DNA from: Frigoribacterium sp. ACAM 257
Lineage (GTDB): Bacteria; Actinomycetota; Actinomycetes; Actinomycetales; Microbacteriaceae
Direction of reading: 5' to 3'
NCBI RefSeq assembly: GCF_007954365.1
Contig: NZ_VOLO01000002.1
Location: 372,001-436,000, forward strand
DNA length: 64,000 nt
Made by a program: the position numbers and the translations under genes. Shown piece by piece: positions 27,835 to 35,628 of this stretch; position 1 is the first letter of the stretch, and each line of letters starts with the position of its first letter. Below the pieces are notes generated by a model. It had not been told where the DNA came from and did not search any database. It saw nothing but the letters and a program-made list of their open reading frames with translations.

Positions 27835-29508
27835 GTGGCTTCGATGACCGAGATCCTGATCCTGCACGGGCTGCTGCCCATGGAGCACCTCGACCGCGTG
27901 GGGCGCCGGGGCGCCGACGAGGAGGCGTCCATCAGGGAGCTGCTCGAGTCCGGCACCGTGACCCCCGCGCAGGTCGCCCGCGCCAGGGCCCAGGCCAACG
28001 GCGTCGACTTCGTCGAGCTCGTCGACTACCCGGTCGACCGCGCCGCCGTCACGATGGTGCCCGCCGCCGTCTGTCGCCGGCACAGCGTGCTGCCGATCGC
28101 GGTGCGCGACGGCCTCCTCCTGCTCGCGATGGCCGACCCGGGCGACGTCTTCGCCATCGACGACGTGCGCGCCGCCCTCCGGATCGGCGTCGAGCCGGTG
28201 CTCGCCGACCGTGCCGACCTGCAGGCCGCGCTCGACCGCTACCTCCGCGCCGACGACGAGCTCAACGACCTCACCTCGACCCTCGAGGAGGAGACCAGCG
28301 CGGTCGAGGCCGCCCAGGCCGACATCGCGTCCGCCGGCCCCGACGACGACGTGCCCATCGTGCGCTTCGTGAACCTGCTCGTCAGCCAGGCCATCACCGA
28401 CCACGCCTCCGACATCCACATCGAGCCGGCCGAGCACGACGTGCGCATCCGCTACCGCATCGACGGGGTGCTGCACGAGATGCAGCCGGCCCCCAAGGCG
28501 ATCCAGAACGGCGTCATCTCGCGCCTCAAGATCATGAGCGAGATCGACATCGCCGAGCGGCGACGCCCGCAGGACGGCCGCATGTCGGTGCGCCACGGCG
28601 GCCGGCAGATCGACCTGCGCGTCGCGACCCTGCCGACCGTGTGGGGCGAGAAGGTCGTCATGCGGATCCTCGACAACTCGAACACGTCGATGAGCCTGCG
28701 CGACCTGAACCTGCTCGAGCGCAACTTCGACGTCTACGCCGCGTCGTACTCGAAGCCCTACGGCATGATCCTCGTGACCGGCCCGACCGGCTCGGGCAAG
28801 TCGACGACCCTCTACACGACCCTCAACGCGGTCGCCCGGCCCGAGATCAACGTCATCACGGTCGAGGACCCGGTCGAGTACCGGATGGACGGCATCAACC
28901 AGGTGCAGGTGAACCCCAAGGCGGGCCTCACCTTCGCCGGCGCGCTGCGGAGCATCCTGCGGTCCGACCCCGACGTCGTCCTGCTCGGCGAGATCCGCGA
29001 CCACGAGACGGCGCAGATCGCCATCGAGGCGTCGCTGACCGGGCACCTCGTGCTCAGCACGCTGCACACGAACGACGCCCCCAGCGCGATCACCCGCCTC
29101 ACCGAGATGGGCATCGAGCCGTTCCTCGTCGGCAGCGCGATCGACTGCGTCGTCGCCCAGCGCCTCGCGCGCCGCCTCTGCGACCGCTGCAAGACGCCGA
29201 CCTCGTACACGCCGCGTCAGCTCGAGCACCTGCGGTTCCCGGTGCGCCTCGACGAGCCCGCGCCGCTCGTCTACCAGCCCGTCGGCTGCGCGCAGTGCTC
29301 GAACACGGGCTACCGCGGCCGCATCGCCCTGCACGAGGTGATGAGCGTCTCCGAGGAGATCGAGCGCCTCGCCGTCTCCCGCGCCTCGAGCGCCGAGATC
29401 GCCCGCGTCGCCACCGAGCAGGGCATGGTCAGCCTCCGCCACGACGGCTGGGCCAAGGCGAAGCTCGGCCTGACCAGCGTCGAAGAGATCCTGCGGGTCG
29501 TCGCGTGA
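27835..29508 (+). CDS. pilB: Type IV pilus assembly ATPase PilB
   Basis: 557 residues from GTG at 27835, 8 bases after GAGGAG; the frame is open much further upstream but without family sequence. The N-terminal T2SSE_N-type domain (about 1-150), central domain (PIVRFVNLLVSQAITDHASDIHIEP) and Walker A starting at Gly316 (GPTGSGKSTT) are present, followed by Asp and His boxes (VNPKAGLTFAGALRSILR, GHLVLSTLHTND). The zinc tetra-cysteine (LCDRC, CAQC) is present. PilB powers pilus extension. It opens the pilus operon, and pilT follows after 100 bases. Confidence 0.95.
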   Translation: MASMTEILILHGLLPMEHLDRVGRRGADEEASIRELLESGTVTPAQVARARAQANGVDFVELVDYPVDRAAVTMVPAAVCRRHSVLPIAVRDGLLLLAMADPGDVFAIDDVRAALRIGVEPVLADRADLQAALDRYLRADDELNDLTSTLEEETSAVEAAQADIASAGPDDDVPIVRFVNLLVSQAITDHASDIHIEPAEHDVRIRYRIDGVLHEMQPAPKAIQNGVISRLKIMSEIDIAERRRPQDGRMSVRHGGRQIDLRVATLPTVWGEKVVMRILDNSNTSMSLRDLNLLERNFDVYAASYSKPYGMILVTGPTGSGKSTTLYTTLNAVARPEINVITVEDPVEYRMDGINQVQVNPKAGLTFAGALRSILRSDPDVVLLGEIRDHETAQIAIEASLTGHLVLSTLHTNDAPSAITRLTEMGIEPFLVGSAIDCVVAQRLARRLCDRCKTPTSYTPRQLEHLRFPVRLDEPAPLVYQPVGCAQCSNTGYRGRIALHEVMSVSEEIERLAVSRASSAEIARVATEQGMVSLRHDGWAKAKLGLTSVEEILRVVA

Positions 29509-29540
29509 GCGCACGCCGCAGCACGTGCTCCCGCACGCCG

Positions 29541-29585
29541 CGCACCGCGCCCGCCCGCACCGCGCCCGCCCGCACCGCCCGCCGC
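29541..29585 (+). repeat. 15-base tandem repeat before pilT
   Basis: CGCACCGCGCCCGCC occurs twice (29541-29555 and 29556-29570), then a degenerate third copy runs to about 29585. It lies in the pilB-pilT gap, upstream of the pilT ribosome site, and could vary in copy number. Confidence 0.7.
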
Positions 29586-29608
29586 ACCGCACCCGAGGGA
29601 ACGCCCGC

Positions 29609-31459
29609 ATGAGCGACAACGTCTTCGAGATCCCCGACCAGGTCGACCCGGCCGACGGCTGGACCCCGGGCACGCCCGGCAACGACCTGGGCACGCAGAC
29701 CCCCGCGACCTCGTGGGAGCTGCCCAAGGTCGTGACGCCCCTCGCGCCTCACGTCGACGAGGCCGGCCGCGGCCCGGTCTACACGATGGACGACGGAGGC
29801 GGGGAGGCGGTGCTCGGCTGGAGCCCCACCCCCGCGCCGACGAGCCGTCGCGCCGCGCGGCTCGCGAGCGCCCTCGAGGGCGGCGGCATGGCCGCGCGCA
29901 CCCCGTGGAGCGACCCGCGCTTCGACGACTTCGACGACGCGGCAGCCCAGGTCGCCCCGACGAGCCCCGTCGTCGCCGAGCCGGAGCCCGGGACGGGCCG
30001 CCGCGCGGCCTTCATGCCGGCGTACCTCGCGGACGAGGTCGACCTCGACCTCGACGCCCCGGCCGCCGCCTCCTCGGCCCCCTCCTCGCCCGACGTCTCG
30101 TCGGCCGCGCCGACCTCGCCCGTCCTGCCCGCCGCCGCAGCGCCCGCTCCCGCACACGCACCTGCACCTGCCTCGCCCCAGCTCGGCGACGGCGGCCTGC
30201 TCCGCGTGCCGTCGTACGCGCCGTCCAGCGCCCAGCACGCCGCCGAGGAGGCGCCCCTCGCCGACCAGGTCGAGTCCCGACCCGGCATCGAGCTGCACGA
30301 GCACGCCCGCACGGTCGCGCACCCGGCGCTCATCTCGGCGCTCTGCGAGGTCGTGCTGCAGGGCGCCTCCGACCTGCACGTCACGGTCGACGCCGCCCCG
30401 ACCCTCCGCGTCGACGGCGGCCTCCAGTCGGCCCTCGCGGGCGGCGAGCCCTGGGACGCCCCGACGGTCTCCGCAGCCCTCACGAGCCTGCTGACCCCGG
30501 CCATGCAGGCGCAGTTCGACGAGCACCTCGAGCTCGACTTCGCCTACTCGCTGTCGGACGAGTCCCGCTTCCGCGTGAACTTCTACCAGCAGCGCGGCGT
30601 GATGGGCGCGGCCTTCCGCCTCATCCCGACCGAGATCAAGCAGCTCGCCGACCTCGGCGTGCCCGAGGTCGTCAGCCGCTTCGCGAAGCTGCCCCGCGGC
30701 CTCGTGCTCGTCACGGGCCCCACCGGCTCGGGCAAGTCGACGACCCTCGCCGCCCTGATCGACCTGGTGAACCGCACACGCGCCGACCACATCGTGACGG
30801 TCGAGGACCCGATCGAGTTCATGCACCAGCACAAGAAGGCGATCGTCAACCAGCGCGAGGTCGGCCACGACACGCACAGCTTCGCGAACGCGCTCAAGCA
30901 CGTGCTGCGCCAGGACCCGGACGTCATCCTCATCGGCGAGCTCCGCGACCTCGAGACCATCTCGGTCGCCCTGACCGCCGCCGAGACCGGCCACCTCGTC
31001 TTCGCGACCCTGCACACGCAGAGCGCCGCGCAGACGATCGACCGCGTCATCGACGTGTTCCCGCCGCACCAGCAGGACCAGGTGCGCACCCAGCTCGCGT
31101 CGACGCTGCAGGGCGTCGTCTGCCAGACGCTGCTGCCGAAGGCGGGCGGCAAGGGCCGGGTCGTCGCGACCGAGATCATGATGATGACCCCGGCCATCGG
31201 CAACCTCGTCCGCGAGGGCAAGACGTACCAGATCGCGTCGTCGATGCAGGCGGGGCGCGACCTCGGCATGCACACGATGGACCAGAAGCTGGCCGACCTC
31301 GTCAACACCGGCACCGTCACGCACAAGGCCGCCATGGAGAAGGTGCACGACGCCGAGGGCTTCGACCGTCTCGTCACCCGTGTGATCAACAAGTCCGAGA
31401 CGGTCGGCCTCGACGCCGGCATCGACTTCGGCGACGCCTTCTCGATCGGGAGCAACTGA
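29609..31459 (+). CDS. pilT: Pilus retraction ATPase PilT with long N-terminal extension
   Basis: 616 residues from ATG at 29609 (GAGGGA 8 bases upstream). The C-terminal 390 residues are PilT: HPALISALCEVVLQGASDLHV, EHLELDFAYS, Walker A from Gly370, MHQHKKAIVNQREVGHD (Asp box region), VILIGELRD and LVFATLHTQSAAQTIDRVIDVFP. Canonical PilT is about 345 residues; here about 230 residues of Ala/Pro/Ser-rich sequence precede the core (VFEIPDQVDPADGW, then EPEPGTGRRAAFMPAYLAD). The extension is in the same frame with normal codon use, so it is not a fusion error. It may tether PilT to a partner. Confidence 0.93.
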   Translation: MSDNVFEIPDQVDPADGWTPGTPGNDLGTQTPATSWELPKVVTPLAPHVDEAGRGPVYTMDDGGGEAVLGWSPTPAPTSRRAARLASALEGGGMAARTPWSDPRFDDFDDAAAQVAPTSPVVAEPEPGTGRRAAFMPAYLADEVDLDLDAPAAASSAPSSPDVSSAAPTSPVLPAAAAPAPAHAPAPASPQLGDGGLLRVPSYAPSSAQHAAEEAPLADQVESRPGIELHEHARTVAHPALISALCEVVLQGASDLHVTVDAAPTLRVDGGLQSALAGGEPWDAPTVSAALTSLLTPAMQAQFDEHLELDFAYSLSDESRFRVNFYQQRGVMGAAFRLIPTEIKQLADLGVPEVVSRFAKLPRGLVLVTGPTGSGKSTTLAALIDLVNRTRADHIVTVEDPIEFMHQHKKAIVNQREVGHDTHSFANALKHVLRQDPDVILIGELRDLETISVALTAAETGHLVFATLHTQSAAQTIDRVIDVFPPHQQDQVRTQLASTLQGVVCQTLLPKAGGKGRVVATEIMMMTPAIGNLVREGKTYQIASSMQAGRDLGMHTMDQKLADLVNTGTVTHKAAMEKVHDAEGFDRLVTRVINKSETVGLDAGIDFGDAFSIGSN

Positions 31460-32691
31460 TGGCCACCAGCACCGCCTACGCCTACAAGGGCCGCGACTCG
31501 GCCGGCAAGGTCGTCAAGGGCAAGGTCGACGCCTCCAGCGAGGGCGCCGTCGTCACCCGCCTGCGCACGATGGGCGTGCAGCCCATCTCGATCGCCGCGG
31601 CGAGCGACGGCACCGGCCTGCAGCGCGAGATCTCGCTCGGCGGCCTCGGCGGGGGCGGCGTCAAGATGAAGGAGATCGCGGTCATGTCGCGCCAGATGGC
31701 GACCATGATCGCGTCCGGCCTGTCGCTGCTGCGCACCCTGACGATCCTCGCCGACCAGGTCGACAACAAGACGCTGCAGAAGGTCATGCAGGAGGTGCGC
31801 GACGACGTCGAGACCGGCGTCTCGTTCTCCGACGCGGTCGGCAAGCACGACAAGCACTTCCCGCCCCTGATGATCAACATGATCCGGGCCGGCGAGGTCG
31901 GCGGATTCCTCGACAAGGCGCTCGAGTCGACCGCGGACAACTTCGAGAAGGAGGTGGCGCTCCGGTCGACGATCAAGTCGGCGATGACCTACCCGGTCGT
32001 CGTGCTCGTGATGTCGCTGCTGGCCGTCATCATCATGCTGACCTTCATCGTGCCGATCTTCCAGGACATGTTCACGAACCTCGGCGGCCAGCTGCCGCTG
32101 CCGACGATGATGCTGGTCTACGCGTCGCAGGCCATGCCCGTCGTGCTGCCCATCCTGATCGTCGGCGGGATCGGCGGCTCGATCTGGTGGAGGACGAACA
32201 AGAACTCCGTCAAGGTCCGCGCGAAGCTCGACCCGCTCAAGCTGAAGCTGCCGGTGTTCGGCGAGCTGCTCCGCAAGATCGCGATCGCGCGGTTCTCCCG
32301 CAACTTCTCGAACATGATCGGCGCCGGCGTCCCGATCCTCACCGCATTGCGCATCGTGGGCGAGGTCTCGGGCAACTACGTGCTCGAGGAGGCGCTGGTC
32401 GACGTCGCGGAGTCGGTGCGGCAGGGCGAGTCCATCGCCGCCCCCCTGACGGCCTCCGGGGTCTTCCCGCCGATGGTCACGCAGATGATCTCGGTCGGCG
32501 AGGACGCAGGCTCGCTCGAGACGATGCTCGAGAAGGTGGCCGACTTCTACGACCAGGAGGTCAAGTCGACCACGGAGTCGCTGACGGCCCTGATCGAGCC
32601 GCTGCTGATCGCGTTCCTCGGCGTCGTCGTCGGCGGCATGATCGTCGCGCTGTACCTGCCGATCTTCCAGATCACGTCGCTGATCAAGTAG
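31459..32691 (+). CDS. pilC: Type IV pilus inner-membrane platform protein PilC
   Basis: 410 residues from ATG at 31459, overlapping the pilT stop (TGATG). Two GspF/PilC repeats are visible, each with a helix bundle (REIAVMSRQMATMIASGLSLLRTLTILADQ; KIAIARFSRNFSNMIGAGVPILTALRIV) and membrane helices (VVVLVMSLLAVIIMLTFIVPIF, ALIEPLLIAFLGVVVGGMIVALYLPIF). The N-terminus (AYAYKGRDSAGKVVKGKVDA) is the family start. PilC is turned by PilB and PilT to insert or remove pilins. Length is normal. A strong hairpin follows the stop. Confidence 0.95.
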   Translation: MATSTAYAYKGRDSAGKVVKGKVDASSEGAVVTRLRTMGVQPISIAAASDGTGLQREISLGGLGGGGVKMKEIAVMSRQMATMIASGLSLLRTLTILADQVDNKTLQKVMQEVRDDVETGVSFSDAVGKHDKHFPPLMINMIRAGEVGGFLDKALESTADNFEKEVALRSTIKSAMTYPVVVLVMSLLAVIIMLTFIVPIFQDMFTNLGGQLPLPTMMLVYASQAMPVVLPILIVGGIGGSIWWRTNKNSVKVRAKLDPLKLKLPVFGELLRKIAIARFSRNFSNMIGAGVPILTALRIVGEVSGNYVLEEALVDVAESVRQGESIAAPLTASGVFPPMVTQMISVGEDAGSLETMLEKVADFYDQEVKSTTESLTALIEPLLIAFLGVVVGGMIVALYLPIFQITSLIK

Positions 32692-32709
32692 CCGCGACAC
32701 CGTTCTGCC

Positions 32710-32740
32710 CGAAGGGCCCGGCCGTTGGCCGGGCCCTTCG
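32710..32740 (+). terminator. Strong terminator between pilC and pilin
   Basis: CGAAGGGCCCGGCC (32710-32723) pairs perfectly with GGCCGGGCCCTTCG (32727-32740), with loop GTT. TCGTCGTG follows. It isolates the pilin unit from pilBTC. Confidence 0.8.
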
Positions 32741-32771
32741 TCGTGCGCAACGGGTGTCGGATTGCAGCTGC

Positions 32772-32804
32772 CCCCTGAACAGGGGTTCTGCCCTTTCGGG
32801 GGGG
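32772..32804 (+). promoter_or_regulatory. Pilin upstream palindromic elements
   Basis: CCCCTGAACAGGGG at 32772-32785 is near-palindromic, and CCCTTTCGGGGGG follows at 32791. Related words (CCCCTGTTCTGGG and CCCTTTCTGGG) stand upstream of pilB at 27599 and 27623. They are candidate operator sites for a shared pilus regulator. Confidence 0.4.
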
Positions 32805-32952
32805 ACCCGGACTGGGGCCGTGTCGTCGACAGAAACCCCCCGTCTGCGGGATTCTCGCGGGTCTCGGGGGCTGGGAGAGTCATCTCCGGCGGGAACGACG
32901 TGACCGCCTCCGATCACCTCCCCCCGCATCGCACCGACCGAACGGACCAGTC

Positions 32953-33453
32953 ATGTACTTCGCACTCATGGGCAAGCTCTCCGCCCGCCGCCAGAACCTC
33001 ACCGAGGACAAGGACAAGGGCTTCACGCTCATCGAGCTCCTCGTCGTCGTCATCATCATCGGCATCCTCGCCGCGATCGCCATCCCCGTGTACCTCGGCG
33101 TGCAGAACAACGCCAAGGAGTCGGGCGTCAAGAGCGACCTGACCAACGCCAAGGTCGCCGTCATCGCCGTCCAGACCAGCACGGGCACGCTGCCCACCGC
33201 GGGTGTCCTGAACCCCGAGGGCACCTCGGCCCAGGACGTCGCCCTGAAGGCGGCTGGCCTCACCAAGGGCACCGACACGAACACCATCACGCTCTCGACC
33301 ACGAGCACCGGTGGATTCTGCATCGTCTCCGGCCGCTCCGGCGCCGGCAACACGACCTTCGCGACCAGCGAGTCGAAGGGCGTCGACAAGGGCTCCTGCG
33401 CCTCCGGTGTCTTCAGCACGACCGCTGGAACCACCACCGCTCCCGCAGCCTAG
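32953..33453 (+). CDS. pilA: Type IV major pilin (prepilin)
   Basis: 166 residues. The prepilin leader is 23 residues and ends in Gly23, followed by the class III N-methylation segment FTLIELLVVVIIIGILAAIAIPVYL with Glu at mature position 5. The globular part has two cysteines (FCIVSG and GSCASG) that can form the D-loop disulfide, then ends in Thr/Ala. PilD cuts after Gly23 and methylates Phe. The ATG at 32953 lacks a good ribosome site; an ATG at 32968 is the alternative. It lies between two strong hairpins, as expected for an abundantly expressed major pilin. Confidence 0.93.
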   Translation: MYFALMGKLSARRQNLTEDKDKGFTLIELLVVVIIIGILAAIAIPVYLGVQNNAKESGVKSDLTNAKVAVIAVQTSTGTLPTAGVLNPEGTSAQDVALKAAGLTKGTDTNTITLSTTSTGGFCIVSGRSGAGNTTFATSESKGVDKGSCASGVFSTTAGTTTAPAA

Positions 33454-33462
33454 CGACGAGCG

Positions 33463-33492
33463 TCGAGGGGGCCGGCTCACCGGCCCCCTCGA
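33463..33492 (+). terminator. Terminator after major pilin
   Basis: TCGAGGGGGCCGG (33463-33475) pairs perfectly with CCGGCCCCCTCGA (33480-33492); the loop is CTCA and TCTTCCC follows. Partial read-through would give low levels of minor pilins relative to the major pilin. Confidence 0.8.
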
Positions 33493-33535
33493 TCTTCCCT
33501 GAACACCCTCGAACCCGACCGGGAGGTGACCCACC

Positions 33536-34960
33536 ATGTTCCGACGCCTCAACGACGTCCTCCGCCCCGCCTCCCCGGCCGAGCGCGACTCCGGCTTCAG
33601 CCTCGTCGAGGTCATCGTCGCCATGATGGTGTTCGCCGTCATCTCGGTGGGGGTCGCCTACTCGATCACCAACTCCCTCGTCCTCACGCGGGAGTCCCGC
33701 GCCCGCGAGGTCGCGCTCAACCTCGCCGAGCAGGACCTCGACCTCATGCGCTCGCAGTCGGACTGGGCCAAGGTCGTCTCCGCCGACAAGACCACCGTCG
33801 TCGTCGCCGGAGCCCGCTACTCCGTGACCCGCAAGGTCACTCCCGTCACCCGCACGGACGGCACCGAGACCGACGCCTGCGGAGCCCCCGTCGGGGCGCT
33901 CGGCGCCGGCTCGACCGGGGTCGTCCAGAACAAGTCCGTCACGACGACCGTCGAGCCCGAGGTGAGGCGCAGCTTCGTCGGCGCGGTCCGCGCGGACACG
34001 GTCATCGCCCCGCCCTCACGGCTCAACGACCCGGAGAAGGGCACCATCATCGTCTCCGTCACGGGAGCGAGCGGCACCGGCACCCGGGGCGTCGTCCCCG
34101 TGGTGAGCGTCGCGGCCGCCGGCAACGGGGCCGCGGCCCTGTCGGCGCCCCTCGCCGCCACGGACGGGCAGGGATGCACCTACGCCTACATGGTCAAGCC
34201 GGGCAACTACGTCGTCACGCTCTCCACCCCCGGCTACGTGTCCAACGCACAGGTCGCCACGCCCTCGGTGCCCCTGACGGTCGCGGCCGCCAAGTCCTCG
34301 ACCGCCAAGTTCGCCTACGACACGGCCTCCGTCTACTCCCTCAGCTACGCGAGCAACCGTCCCCTCGACCAGGCCGTCCCCACCCTCCCCTCCGGGCTCG
34401 TCACCACGTTCGCAGGCTCGGGCGTCGAGACCCTGACGACCTCGGTCGCCACGACCGGCCTCGTCGGCCAGCAGCGCCTCTACCCGATCGGCGGCTACAA
34501 CATCGTCGCCGGTCCGGCGTCGCCGCTCTGCAAGAGCCCCGATCCCGGGAACTGGTCCACGCCCGTCGTCGGCACCACCCCGGGCGCACCGCCCGCGGGC
34601 GCCGTGGGCCAGGCCGTCGCGCCCGCCGTGCCCGGCACCGCCCCGGTCGAGATGGGCATCGTCCAGATCAAGAACGCGCTGCTCCGCGGCACCGTCACGG
34701 CGACCCTGCAGACCACCGGCGCCGCCGGCGACCCGGGCTGCGCGCTCTCGACGACGGCGGCGCCGATCAGCTACACGTTCCCGCCCGGCGCCAACGGCGC
34801 CGCGACGGTCGCCCTGCCCTTCGGCACGTACAAGTTCAGCACCAAGGTGGCGGGCCTGCTGGCCGTGGGCATCAGCTCGAACGACGTCGCGCTCCTGACG
34901 CCCGGCTCCAAGCCCGGCGGCGACGTCGTCGTGCTCGACCCTCGCAAGGCCCAGCCGTGA
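33536..34960 (+). CDS. Large minor pilin, possible tip protein
   Basis: 474 residues. A 20-residue leader ends in Gly20, then FSLVEVIVAMMVFAVISVGVAYS with Glu at mature position 5, a class III pilin start. The body is about 400 residues, Thr/Val/Ala-rich and beta-like, with a segment (VKPGNYVVTLSTPGY, ATPSVPLTVAAA) resembling a carboxypeptidase-regulatory/CnaB-like beta sandwich, and further repeats such as ALPFGTYKFSTKV. Ordinary minor pilins are 130-200 residues, so this one probably caps the pilus or is an adhesin. It has GGGAGGTGA five bases before its ATG, and the next gene overlaps (GTGA). Confidence 0.85.
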   Translation: MFRRLNDVLRPASPAERDSGFSLVEVIVAMMVFAVISVGVAYSITNSLVLTRESRAREVALNLAEQDLDLMRSQSDWAKVVSADKTTVVVAGARYSVTRKVTPVTRTDGTETDACGAPVGALGAGSTGVVQNKSVTTTVEPEVRRSFVGAVRADTVIAPPSRLNDPEKGTIIVSVTGASGTGTRGVVPVVSVAAAGNGAAALSAPLAATDGQGCTYAYMVKPGNYVVTLSTPGYVSNAQVATPSVPLTVAAAKSSTAKFAYDTASVYSLSYASNRPLDQAVPTLPSGLVTTFAGSGVETLTTSVATTGLVGQQRLYPIGGYNIVAGPASPLCKSPDPGNWSTPVVGTTPGAPPAGAVGQAVAPAVPGTAPVEMGIVQIKNALLRGTVTATLQTTGAAGDPGCALSTTAAPISYTFPPGANGAATVALPFGTYKFSTKVAGLLAVGISSNDVALLTPGSKPGGDVVVLDPRKAQP

Positions 34961-35628
34961 TCCGCGTCGTGCGTCGCCGCCTCGGGCTCGAGCGGCCCGG
35001 CGCGGGGGACGCCGGGGTCTCGCTCGCCGAGCTCCTGGTCGCGATGATGGTCTTCGCCGTGCTGCTGTCGCTGACCGGCGGCTTCATGATCAGCGCGTAC
35101 CGCGCGAACCAGACGAACAACTCGGTCGACCGGACCACGCGGACGGCCTCGACCGCCCTGCTCCAGATGACCCGCATGATCCGTGCCGCGAGCGACTTCA
35201 AGACGACCGGCGGCGTCAGCAGCTCGGCCTTCGTCACCATGGGGTCGTCCGACGTCACGCTCGTCTCGTACGTCAACCTCGCGGACGCCCTCGAGAAGCC
35301 GGTCAAGGTCCAGTACGTCGTCGAGGGCACCAAGCTGGTCGAGCGTCGCTGGGCCGGGCTCCAGAGCGTCAACGACGCCACCCTCTACACGTTCCCGACG
35401 CTGACCTCCACCGTGACCCTGGCCGAGCCGGTGCTCGCCCCGGCTGCCGGCGGTCCGGCCCTCTTCAGCTACTTCCAGGCCGACCGGACCACCGTCGCGG
35501 CCGACCCGACCGCCATCGGCGCCGTCCGCGTGCAGCTCCAGATCGGCACCTCCTCCCGCGGCTCGGACTCGACCCTCCTCGTGAACACCGTCGGCATCAA
35601 CAACGGCTCAAGTCAGGGGACCCCGTGA
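34957..35628 (+). CDS. Minor pilin, PilW-like
   Basis: 223 residues from GTG at 34957. The leader ends in Gly20, followed by VSLAELLVAMMVFAVLLSLTGGFMI with Glu at mature position 5; Val replaces the usual Phe at +1. The body (NSVDRTTRTASTALLQMTRMIRAASDF, then DVTLVSYVNL and WAGL, FSYFQADRTTV) resembles PilW/GspJ-type minor pseudopilins. These form a complex at the pilus tip that starts polymerisation. Overlaps at both ends (GTGA) couple it to neighbours. The function is inferred from family and position. Confidence 0.85.
   Translation: MIRVVRRRLGLERPGAGDAGVSLAELLVAMMVFAVLLSLTGGFMISAYRANQTNNSVDRTTRTASTALLQMTRMIRAASDFKTTGGVSSSAFVTMGSSDVTLVSYVNLADALEKPVKVQYVVEGTKLVERRWAGLQSVNDATLYTFPTLTSTVTLAEPVLAPAAGGPALFSYFQADRTTVAADPTAIGAVRVQLQIGTSSRGSDSTLLVNTVGINNGSSQGTP

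Noticed and set aside
32741-32952. Possible c-di-GMP riboswitch before the pilin
   Set aside because: The GGUCACGCACAGGGC-type core and tetraloop pattern of GEMM riboswitches were not found; only palindromic elements are visible.
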